Shown in pieces: positions 54,416-64,000 of a DNA stretch of 64,000 nucleotides. Position 1 is the first letter of the stretch. Each line of letters opens with the position of its first letter. A program made the translations under genes and the position numbers. This DNA is from Solanum dulcamara (lineage: Eukaryota > Streptophyta > Magnoliopsida > Solanales > Solanaceae). The DNA lies in NCBI RefSeq assembly GCF_947179165.1, contig NC_077243.1, positions 54,955,001 through 55,019,000 on the forward strand, in the 5' to 3' direction. The notes under the pieces were generated by a model, which was given only the letters and a program-made list of their open reading frames with translations, was not told the origin of the DNA and made no database searches.

Positions 54416-57260
54416 TATAATGACATAACCCATTGTTACTAAAAAAAATTGTGATAAAGGTATATGAATCTTATTCATCATAAGACTAGGATCAATTTCT
54501 TGGTATGCGAGTGCATTATTTGCGAATTAAGGTCATACAATTTCCCTATCTCAAAGTTAATTTGAAAGTGTCTTTCTGATTTAGTTTCGAACTTGAGTTT
54601 AAAAGGGTCAACTAAAAATGACCATAGCTCTCAGCCTATAATGAATTAGGTGTCCCATTACCTATCAAATTAAAGGTCTACAAGTCTTATTTCCAACGCC
54701 TCTTCCTTTTCTAGTTTCTTCCAATAGTTTGACCTATCCAGAAAAACCGAGTTTGCCTCATTTGCAGTTTGGAGTAAAAAGTTGTCTCATTTTACAAAGC
54801 ATTGTTTGTGCTAGGCCGCTGAAGAGGGATTAGGCTACCAGAGCGGGATTCGACAGGATAAATTCAAAAAATAGTGTATTTTTATTATCTCTTTCTTCCC
54901 CTAAGTGCTAAAATAAATGAGGGTAAGACTAGAAACCCCCAAAAATCTACTATGAGAGAAGGGAAGAAGGGAATTCTAGCGCAAGTAAGGCTACAACCTA
55001 TGGATTTCAGAACTGTCTCATAGTTTTTCCCTTCAGAAGTCAAGGATCGTGCTTTAATCCTTCTACAACTGCTTGGCGCCTAAGTAGGCTAGGTTTCTCA
55101 ATTGAGTAGTTATAAACTCATTCTCATCACTTAATAAAATGTAGATTAACAGGAGATTTCATGAATAGGCCTTCGATCATGGAGTCTGGATGGTTAAATG
55201 ATTGTCAATTATTGTTTAGAGTGGGAATGTATGTTGTGGGTCATGATTATTATGTGACTAGTGATAAAGGTCCAATCTTTGATTATTAATCTTGGTGAAA
55301 CTATTTAAAAGGCCAATGACTCTTGTGAGATTAAGTGTAGACAATAACTGGGTCATTACAAAATCATGAGACTTGGGGATTATGGGTTATTGATGTATAA
55401 AGAGGGATGTGTTTATACAAGTAATTATGTGTGTTCATGCTGATTATTCCCTGTGAATTTTTTTGAGTAATGCAAATCATGAAATAAAGAGTAAATATGA
55501 ATGACTTAGTGTTGATAAATCTCATGACATGAACCTATTTGATTACTTGTGGCTGTAGGTTATTGTTTAGTCTATATTATAGAGAGACTCTTAATAGTGA
55601 TTGAGTAATGTTATGATGTTTAACATGAATTTAATTATTGTGGTTGGATGATTGATATATTGTGCTGATTGGTCTATAATCCTAAGATCATGAAATCCAT
55701 AATCTTGAACTTGCTCTACCAAGAATGATGTAATGAATAAAGAAGGCTTGATGAAATATTGTTAATGAAGAGAAGGATAGAATGAAGCTAATGAAATGAT
55801 TATTTATGAATAATTGCATGAAGTAAACCTGTTACTTGATTGTGAAAGTATGGGAACTATATTTTGTGGACTGTGATTGTGTTTGTGGTTATGATATTGG
55901 ATCAAGTGTCATGTTCTGACACTTATATATGATCGAGTGTCACGTTTTGATACATATATTAGATCGGATGTCACGTTCTGACACATATATAGTTTGGGTA
56001 TAGGATCCATTAGAGAACCATTATATGGCTATTATCTGTGAATTAATCTTGACTATATGGGTGATGTTAGAGAAAACCCCAATTATAATTGGGCATGCTC
56101 AACCTATGTAATAATTGATATAAAAGGACCGAAGGTCCAAGTGTTACCATGTTATCTATTGTATTTGAGATTTACACTACGAAACTGTATATTGCTCTTG
56201 AAATAGTAAATTGGTAATGTGCTTATGTATATGCCTGTTTGAATTATGTTACCGTGGCTAGATACGTCTGTATCGTAGGTATGAGGCCATGGTAAATAAG
56301 TGGAGAGCATTTAATGTGTGGTTCAGTAAGATCGGTGATTTATAGTCAGATATTGATGGTTTACTGTTGGTACATGTAAAAAAAAAGGATTGGGAGAGAA
56401 TTCAGAGATTTTATCTTTGGGTAGGCCAGCTTGGCGGGAAGAATCCCGCCATAGTGAGGCTGTTAGAGTAGGTTAGGTCCCGCCACAGTGGGCCAGTATA
56501 TTTAGAAGAGGAGCCTTGTCCACCTTAGTGTTGCCCTCCTACAAGTGAGATGTTAATTTTTCTAGGGCCAGGTGTAGGTGCATAAGCTTAAGGAAAGTAG
56601 ATTGGTTAGACAAAATTAGTGAGCCCATAGTTTAGAAACTCATCCATGTGATAAAAGGGCAAGGACTTGATTTGATGCAGGGTTGGCAGCGAACCAACTA
56701 GAAGGGATGAGAGTTAGGCTTGAACGACTTTAATAAGGTTAATAGGAATGATAATAGTTTGTGCACAAAGGTTTGACGAGTGTATTTATATAAGAACATG
56801 CTTTCTTCTTGTTAATTTCTTTATATTATGTGGTGGGTATAGGGTTGTCCGATGATACCTATCAATACGTGTTGTTTGTACTGATACTACTCTTGCTATG
56901 CAACTTGGCATAGTCTATTTTTAGGATCAGTGATGTTTCTTAGTTGAAGATAAGGATAATTCTCCAACAACTTCTACTATTCCTTCCTTACAATGGAGGT
57001 TGTGTCATTATTTTATTGTATATTGTATCTTTAGAAGCTCTTGGACCTATTTAGACTCGTATCCTTGGGAGCGTTAAATTGTTCCTTGTAATAAATCTTG
57101 GAGTTTTTAATTTAATATATGTAGAATTTATAAGTCGTTTTGGACCATTAATAGTTTTTTTCTTAAACTTCCGCATGTTATTTCTATTTATGGGATTGAG
57201 GGTTCTCCTACTTAGGTGTTAGAGTAGGTGCCCATAAGCCTAGTGGGTTGGGTCGTGACA
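54416..57260 (+). repeat. Element W 3' LTR
   Basis: Colinear with 49095-51932 and ends GGGTCGTGACA at 57260, next to AGTCT. It is 2.84 kb and non-coding. Differences from the 5' LTR include one unit fewer of the 35-bp repeat and no AT microsatellite. Confidence 0.88.
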
Positions 57261-58563
57261 AGTCTCTAATTCGCTACAATTTAGGGCTACTAAAGTCTAA
57301 GGTACGTGGGAATTCATCCGTGGATCCTTCCATCCATTGAGTCCCAAGGTTTTCTCTAAATTATTTTTATGAATTCTTTTTCTAAACCCTAGTTTTCATG
57401 AAATTGCATTGGTTCTTTTAATTTTGATTTATCTTATAAATACTGATCAATTTATGCATAATTCATATCATAATGTATGATTTCAAGTTAAATTTAAATG
57501 ACTTGTATTATAAGCTATTTTCAAGTATATTTTCAATGAATTATGATCATGAATTTTAAATTATTTCAATGAATGTTTTATGAATGATTATCAAAGATTA
57601 TGAATGACTCATGAAAGGTAATGAATGATGATGATCTATGAAGTTCCAATGATGTTTCAAGCTAAGTATAATGGTTGTGATGGGTTTTCCTCACCCACTC
57701 ATGATAAAGATGATGAAGGAGCTACTCTAATGATTATTTTATAATGTTGGATTGGTATCTATTATAGCCTTTCCTGATGATATTAATGACTATGATTTAT
57801 GACTTTCGTTGGGATAATGACTAAGCACCGAGAGGACTTTAAGGTGGAGTTCGGTCAGGTAGCCAAGTAGCTACCCAAGGGAATTCTAGTAGCAACCTTT
57901 AGTCTATAACTACGTTACCCGCGTAGGTTTAATGTGCCAATATGGCCTAGCTAGTGGATCCAAAAATAGCTCAATCTTAAAGAAAGGTCCCATCACAGAG
58001 TCTACCTTCGCTAGTAGCCTCCACCTTCTCAGTGTAGGAGTATATCGAACTCTATGTTATAGCTCGCATGGTCTTATATGTCGATTAAAGGTCATATCCC
58101 ACACTAAGGCATATGAAAGGTATAAGTCCTCATTATGATGCATTTGATACATTGACCACATGACTATGATATTAAAATATTTTCAAGGTGTTACTCATGT
58201 TTTAAGATATTGGTCATGCACCCATATGCATTTGATACATTGACCACATTATATGCATACATCTCATATACTTAGTGCATTCTATGTATTACACATATTT
58301 TTACCTACATTGTATCATAATGTAGGGTTGGATGATCATCACGCGCCTCCCACTTGTTGCTATAGTTGAGCCTTATTTTCCTATTGTGATAAGTCCTCGT
58401 GTTTCGAGGACGTGACACTTTACTCTTTCCTTATGATCTTATGACTTTATCATCTTTATAGGGTGAGCTAGGAGATTATCTTATACCCCCATCTAGACTA
58501 GTAGAGACATGTTGGATGTCATGGAGTCTATGTTGTCTTTCCATTTCGAGTTAGATTGTGACA
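57261..58563 (+). repeat. Element Z 5' LTR, part 3
   Basis: Begins with the second AGTCT copy and continues CTAAGGTACGTGGGAATTCATCC, the mid-LTR block of this family. It then runs through AAGCACCGAGAGGACTTTAAGG (57823) and CATACTTAGTGCATTC to the LTR end TTGTGACA at 58563. Homologous to V's LTR and to the solo LTR. The frame 57932-58138 is not credible. Confidence 0.75.
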
Positions 58564-58567
58564 AACT

Positions 58568-58579
58568 TGATATCAAAGC
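58568..58579 (+). promoter_or_regulatory. Element Z primer binding site
   Basis: TGATATCAAAGC, two mismatches from TGGTATCAGAGC, four bases after the LTR end. It marks 57261-58563 as the end of a 5' LTR. Confidence 0.75.
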
Positions 58580-58779
58580 ACAAGGTTTAAAGTGTCCTAG
58601 GGAGTCCAATATGTCGCCTCAAGTAGAGTCTTGTTCATCGATGTAAAGCATTCCACATCTATGAATAGAAGGCAATGAGGTGTTTTAAGAAAAACTTCAC
58701 TTCTTTCATTACTCCTAAGTTGTGCGATACAGTTGAACTTTATAAGGATTTCTTCTAACTCGTGTCCTTTGTATTTCAG

Positions 58780-59220
58780 AATATGTCTCATCAAAGAAAG
58801 AGTAGTCAAAAGTTTATCAAGATGGTAACCTTTCTGATCTAGTTAATCTACCTTTAAGTACCGATATTTCTAATATAGTGTTTTGTGATGCCATCTTATT
58901 ATTGGCTCGAGCCGTGACCGCTCTATTAAATCAACAAAGGGTGACTCATGTGAACGCTAATGTTAATAAAAGGAAATGGGTGAAAAAAAGAAATATTATC
59001 GGAGGTAATGAGTTTACAGTCAGAAGATGTCAAAGAGGGAGGCATCTGCCTCTTGTTCTAAGAAGGGTGATGGCAAAGAAAAGTCCTACCCCGTGTGTTG
59101 CAAGTATGGAAGAACCATTGGGGAGGTTGTCTAGCCGGTATTAGAGCACGTTTTGGATGTGATAAAATTGGACACAAGGTGAGGGATTGCCCTTCAAATT
59201 CAAAAAATAATGGGGATAGT
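58780..59220 (+). pseudogene. Element Z gag remnant with damaged zinc knuckle
   Basis: The frame 58878-59144 (88 codons) keeps an RAVTALLNQQ-like gag segment, but most of gag is deleted: only about 440 bp separate the start from protease. The zinc knuckle near 59151-59193 reads RFGCDKIGHKVRDC, the first Cys changed to Arg (TGT to CGT). A preceding CCKYGRTIGE is a decayed copy of the upstream Cys-His motif. Confidence 0.7.
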
Positions 59221-59279
59221 CATTGACGATCTCAGCCTACCCTTCTTAAGGCCACCCTACTCAGTGAGGTACTTCATCT

Positions 59280-59640
59280 GGTATGATACGACCCTTTTAA
59301 TTTAATGTTTACTCCATGTTAGACCCGGGAACAAAATTTTATTTTGTTACTCTTTATATTGTTATGAAATTTAACGTTAGTTTATGCTCCTGTTGGTGAG
59401 TCAATTATGGCTTAAAGAGTCTATCAAGATTGTTCCATCTCTGTTTTCTATAAAGTCACCTCAGTTGATCTTGTAGAGCTTGATAAGACTGATTCCGATA
59501 TTATCCTTGGTATGGATTGGCTTCATGCATGTTGCACCTCTATATATATTTTAGAACTCGTGTGTTTAATTTTTTTGTTTCCTACTGAGCCAGTCCTAGA
59601 GTGGAAATATAGTAATTCAGTGTTTAAAGGTCTATTCATC
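59280..59640 (+). pseudogene. Element Z aspartic protease remnant
   Basis: The fragment LVELDKTDSDIILGMDWLHAC (VDFDVILGMDWLH in intact relatives) and a preceding VYQDCSISVFYKVTSV identify the retropepsin. The active-site loop (near 59320) is decayed and the frame is broken at several points. Confidence 0.7.
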
Positions 59641-59689
59641 TCTTGCCTTAAAGCTCGAAAAAGTATTTCCTAGGGTTGCACCTACCATC

Positions 59690-60690
59690 TAATCTAGGTT
59701 AGGGATACAAATTCTGAACCTCCAACTCTCGAGTTAGTTTCGGTTGTTAATAAATTTTTGGAAGTTTTTCTAATGATGTCCATGTATCCCTCCCGAAAGG
59801 GACACATACTTTGGTATCTATCTCCTCCTCGATACTCAGCCTATTAATATTCCTCCTTATCGAATGGGCCCTGATAGAATTGAAGGATTTAAAGAAATAA
59901 TTGAAAGATTTGTTGGAGAGAGGTTTCATTAGATCGAGTATCTCTTCATGGGGTTCTTCGGTTCTCTTTGTTAGAAAGAAGGATGGTTCTCTTCTCATAT
60001 GTATTTACTATTGGCAATAGAACAGTGTCACAATTAAGAATAAGTATCCCATTCCAAGGGTTGATGGCACGTTCAATCAACTTCAAGGAGCAAGCTACAT
60101 TTCAAAGATTGATCTTCGATCAGGTTATCATCAACTTCGAATAAGAGAATATTATATTCCAAAAGATGGCTTTTAGAACTTGGTATGGTCAGTTTGGATT
60201 CTTGGTTATGTCTTATGGACAAAAGAATTCTTGGGCAGTTTTTATGGATTTAATGAACAAGGTTTTCAAGAAATAATTGTATATATTCCTTATTATGTTC
60301 ATTGATGATGTTTTAGTCTATTCTCGAAGTGAAGAAGAGAATGCCGATCATTTGAGGATTGTGTTGCAAGTCCTCAAGGACTGTCAGTTATTTGCTACAT
60401 TTAGAAAGTGTGAGTTTTGGTTGAGGTCAGTTGTTTTCCTTGACCACATTATCTCCGGTGAAGATATTATGGTTGATCTTAAGAAGACCGAAGTGTTAAG
60501 AATTGGCCTAAACATTTATCTCCTTCCGATATGCTGAGTTTCTTTGGCTTAGCCAGTTATTATAGATGGTTTGTGGAAGGTTTCTCTTCCATTGCATCGC
60601 CCTTGACTACTTTGACTCAAAAGAAGGTGAAACTCCAATGGTATGAGGCATGTGGAAAAAAAAGTTTCTAAGAGTTAAAAGATAGGCTTA
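59690..60690 (+). pseudogene. Element Z reverse transcriptase remnant
   Basis: Pieces are [55 protein letters not shown] (Asp retained) and, in frame 60277-60537, [20 protein letters not shown] with the catalytic loop, then the [21 protein letters not shown] segment. A stretch between 60160 and 60280 is frame-shifted with lost conservation, and later blocks are out of frame. Close to element Y's RT in wording but clearly more decayed. Confidence 0.82.
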
Positions 60691-61026
60691 CCTCTGCTCC
60701 AGCGTTAACTCTGCCGGAAGGTTTTGATGGTTTTGTTGTTTATTGGGATGCTTCGAGAGTTGGTCTTGGTTGTGTTTTGATGCACAATAGTAAGGTGATA
60801 TCTTACACTTCTAGGAAACTCAAGGTGCATGAAAAGAACTATTTGACTTATGATTGGAACCTAGCGGCAGTTGTGTTTGCTTTAAAGATATGGAGGCACT
60901 ATTTATATGGTGTCCATATTGATGTATTCATCAACCATAAGAGTTTGCAATATGTTTTCACCCAAAAGAATTAGAATCATCGACAAAGGAGGTGACTCGA
61001 GTTATTGAAGGACTATAATATGAGTG
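60691..61026 (+). pseudogene. Element Z RNase H, truncated by element T
   Basis: The frame 60777-60974 reads [20 protein letters not shown], then [29 protein letters not shown]: the catalytic TDH has become INH. The text stops near 61026 at the start of element T's LTR, so the rest of RNase H, integrase and the 3' LTR are missing from the window. Confidence 0.82.
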
Positions 61027-61029
61027 AGT

Positions 61030-62415
61030 TGTACTATCTGAGAGTTAGCAAGATTCGATATTAAAATGATTTAACTAATTTGATTTGTAACGAGTTAACA
61101 AAGGCTTCTAGGGGAGGTGCAAAGTTTAAATTGAGGTTCTAATAAGGGTAAATGAACAACTCTCATCATTAATTCTCAATGGATAGGCAAAGGTTAATCA
61201 ATTGTACGAGATAGCATCTATCGATTGCTATTTGTTTCTACATGCATTCACTTTCGAGCCTAAACATGCAATCTATCAAAACCTCCTCTCACGAGAGAGG
61301 TTACGATTGATAAATAAGAATCAATGGTTATTTGGTAATTTGGTCACTTCACATCATAATTTCTAGCTAATAATGAATATCTAACATAGAAATATGTTTG
61401 CAACCATAATTCATAATTGATTCTATACCAAATTAACAAAACCCATTTCAAATTAACAATTTATGAGCTGTAACAAAAACCCAAATATAAAACAACAATC
61501 TAACTCAATAGCAACCTCCTAGAAGTAGGGGATTTAGCTACATATTATAGAAATTAAAGAAATTATACCAAATTAATTGTCATCCATCTGATTCAACAAA
61601 GTTTGAAATCCAAAATCCAAAGCTCAAAGCTAAAATCTCCAAAATAAATTCCAAAACCCCCAAGATAGCTTCAAGGTTTTTGTCTCTAAGTCTTAGTAGT
61701 GAAAACACATCCCTCATTTGCCTTTGAAAAGTCTATTTATACGAGTGCAAAACATCAAGCAAAATAGTCCCTTGGAACCACTTCGGCGATGTTAGTCGGG
61801 ATCGCTGAAGTGGTCGGCGTATCGCCGATTTGTCCTTTACCTCGCCTACTAGAATGTTTCTCCTTCACTTCACGGTCTATGGTTAGGCGAGCTCGATCTC
61901 TCACGCCAACACATTCAGCGAGTCACCGATTTTACCTCTCATATGGTTCTTCATTTGCTTTCTTTCCCTGAGGCTCTGACATTTTTGGCAAGTTTGGGCA
62001 TGCTCGCCTTTCCTATCTATGAGTCGCCAATTTGCTAGCCTACTCGCCGTTCTGATATTCTTTTAATAACCTTTTTCAGTGGAATTTAGGCGATCGCGAT
62101 GCAACTCGCCCAAATAACTTTGGTGAATTGCTCAAATCCGCTTCCCTCGCCAAAAGGCTCAAGCTTTTAGCCTTGAATTCTGGTGCGATCGGTGAGGTTT
62201 TGACGCGTGTAAAGCTCTTTGCGAGCTTCAGCTTCCATTTTGCTCAATTTATCCCTTTTTACTTCTTTTCTTCGACATTTAACTCATGATTGATCCTCAA
62301 CACCTTTCACCTAAAATGAGCACTTTGAAGTCAGTTTTGGACACAACAAAAGTAAAAAAAAACACTAATTTCTTGCGTTTTGAGTTATAAATGAGTCTAA
62401 ATTCCCGACTCATCA
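61030..62415 (-). repeat. 3' LTR of element T (- strand gypsy, Tat/Athila-like)
   Basis: On the - strand it starts TGATGAGTCGGGAATTTAG at 62415 and ends ..CAGATAGTACA at 61030. The purine-rich AAGTTGGAGGTGT immediately upstream is a polypurine tract of the kind seen in Tat/Athila elements. About 1.39 kb. The region 61780-62230 is rich in CGCC, GGCGA and CGATT words. No gene. Confidence 0.7.
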
Positions 62416-62428
62416 ACACCTCCAACTT
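62416..62428 (-). promoter_or_regulatory. Element T polypurine tract
   Basis: AAGTTGGAGGTGT on the - strand, touching the LTR start, primes plus-strand DNA synthesis in LTR elements. It follows a GAGGACAAGCAAAAG stretch that is common upstream of such tracts in plants. Confidence 0.75.
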
Positions 62429-64000
62429 AACTTTTGCTTGTCCTCAAGTAAATCAATAAGCCAATCAGTTCAAAACCAAAGACTACAAATAGTGCTACAT
62501 GAGACTCAACACAAGAAGTGCACACGAGGTTCAAATTAGCTTGCAATGTTCAATCATGCACTCAAGACTTCAAATGATGACTAATCAATTCCCAACGCAA
62601 ATTGATGCTTTCAATATTTCGCTCCCAAGTTCAAATTTATGTCCAATGCTCAAATTACAATGCCCTTACATCAAAGAAGTGACTCCATTCCACACTCTCA
62701 ATATGTCAATCACATGTTATAGCATCGGAATGACATACTACTCTCGTACTCAAAATGATAAAAATATGCATAATTCCACCCATAGGCTTGCCCTTATTTT
62801 CGAATCAATCAATTAATCAGATCATTTAATATCAAAAAGGACTTTACAGGCTTGTAATGGGGTTGAGTGTAAGGTATGATCATTCTGGTTTTTGTGACTT
62901 AATTTCCTAGGAACATGGATCAATTTTTGTAAACATCTCCCTTTTTCTATTCTTTTCCTCTTTTGACATCACATGTCACCCTTTTTCATTCATGCTACTC
63001 TTGTATTTTTGCTTTGTTCATTTGGACTCCTCCCTCTTTTTTTTGAAAAGCCTAACCCGAGGTCCATTTATTTCTCTCTTTTATGCAAGGGTATATGGAG
63101 GTGTTCTATTTCCTTCTATTGATCATCCAAGGGTAACCTTTCACAAACTACTTTACCATTTACTTTCTTAATCTTACCACATCTCCAACTTAGGCTATTC
63201 AGCATATCCAATGCTCCAAGGAGTTTAAGGGTAGGTAGAAATAATGGACTTCAAAGGCTAATTTTTGAGGTATGAGTTGTATCCAAGCAAAACAAATTAG
63301 GTAACAAATTAGGCTCAAATGGTGACAAGTTGGGCTCACACACTCACAAAGGAATAGCAATAGATTAAGGCTATTTCGGTCTCACTCATCGAAACTACAC
63401 CTAAGATTATTTCCCTCAATCACCAATCATAGCCAACTGGACTAATAGGGCAAGTTCTAGGTATGCTCATACATGTCTTTCAGGTATATCTCACCACTCA
63501 TGGCATTTCCAATTACAAACATCGAACATAACCTTACAAAATCATCTCACATGCAGAAATTAGTAAAGAACTCACACTTGAAATCTGATCAGATACAACG
63601 AAATGCCAAGAGTTCACACAAGACTTGTGCTTACACTTTTTAGCCTCATTGGCTTCGCACAAAATATGTTGTTCATCAAAAGCACTATTCAATTCATTGA
63701 TATTAATCAAAACAAATTCTCGATTATGCAAATGAACACTAGATAAGGCCATAGCAATTTAAGTAGGGATGCAAATCACATATTTCCAAAATCTAATATA
63801 TATATAAAGCGACTGAATTAACAAACCCTTATTTACATACCAAAATAAAACAAAAACTACTAGTTTTTAGGTACTTAGTACCCTCATCCTACCAATAAAA
63901 AATAAGCAGTGTCCTCAATGCGAAAAGAAAACAAAAAGTAAAAGAGAGTGAGATAAGTGTCCCCTGTCATGCTAAGCCTGAGGAGATCTCTGGACTGTAG
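62429..64000 (-). other. Element T internal 3' non-coding region
   Basis: About 1.6 kb up to the window edge without a convincing frame on either strand. The frames 62499-62816 (+, 105 codons) and 63534-63752 (-, 72 codons) show no domain. A long non-coding stretch between pol and the 3' LTR is usual in Tat/Athila lineages, so coding DNA is expected beyond 64000 on the - strand. Confidence 0.55.

Larger units (their letters stand above)
49095..57260 (+). mobile_element. Element W: non-autonomous LTR retrotransposon
   Basis: LTRs at 49095-51932 and 54416-57260 (about 2.84 kb each) flank a 2.48 kb internal region that has no gag or pol. A perfect 5-bp target duplication AGTCT lies at 49090-49094 and 57261-57265. 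A primer site (TTATATCAGAGC, two mismatches to the usual one) follows the first LTR. The LTR starts have mutated from TG to TA. The element would depend on proteins of another gypsy element. LARD is the nearest known class, though the internal part is short for one. Confidence 0.9.

Noticed and set aside
57932..58138. 68-codon frame as a host gene
   Set aside because: It lies within the Z LTR and is colinear with non-coding LTR copies.
62499..62816. 105-codon + strand frame near the window end
   Set aside because: It lies in the non-coding 3' region of element T and runs against its strand; no domain or codon pattern supports it.
1..64000. Host genes such as resistance genes, tRNAs or rRNA
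   Set aside because: No domain or RNA structure of this kind was seen on reading; every good coding match is a retroelement or pararetrovirus.

Overview
The window looks like repeat-rich, heterochromatic plant nuclear DNA, probably from a Solanaceae genome. The organism call is an inference: the chromovirus-type Ty3/gypsy elements, their LTR styles (TGTAATGACC, TGTAAGACCC and TGTAACACCC starts, initiator-Met primer sites) and old caulimovirid insertions are familiar from that family. I found no host protein-coding gene, tRNA, rRNA or CRISPR array. Almost every base can be assigned to a transposable element, a fragment of one, or an endogenous pararetrovirus (EPRV). All coding regions carry stops and frameshifts, so everything here reads as fossil. 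Element letters X, Y, Z, W, V, T are my own labels.

Layout. 1-6295: a degraded EPRV on the + strand (protease, RT, RNase H, downstream ORF), whose last ORF is split by an unrecognised 2.5 kb insertion (about 2881-5420) with degenerate internal repeats and a remarkably stop-poor frame. 6296-18050: a chromovirus tandem on the - strand, arranged LTR-internal-LTR-internal, in which the LTR at 13512-15659 is shared by two copies; the second copy is cut off at 18050. 18050-21470: a second, different EPRV on the - strand (promoter, coat protein, movement protein fused by deletion to RT, RNase H, terminal ORF). 21470-22672 and 35245-36733: two halves of element V (- strand). Between them lies element X (22673-35244), a gag-only element with an LTR of about 3.7 kb and two internal tandem duplications.

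36814-61029: element Z (+ strand). Its 5' LTR is broken into three parts by two younger insertions. Element Y (37055-48731) is a gag-pol chromovirus that itself carries a solo LTR of another family inside its integrase/chromodomain region. Element W (49095-57260) is a non-autonomous element with 2.8 kb LTRs and a 5-bp target duplication AGTCT. Z's own gag-pol remains lie at 58564-61026 and are cut off by element T. 61030-64000: the 3' LTR and adjoining internal DNA of T (- strand), with a Tat/Athila-like polypurine tract. V and Z start head to head, 80 bp apart.

Relative order of events, read from nesting: EPRV-1, V and Z are hosts. Chromovirus copy 1, X, Y, W and T are later. The solo LTR in Y is later than Y. 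Boundaries were set by eye by comparing the copies with each other, so most are good to a few bases where TG/CA ends and target duplications agree, and to tens of bases elsewhere.
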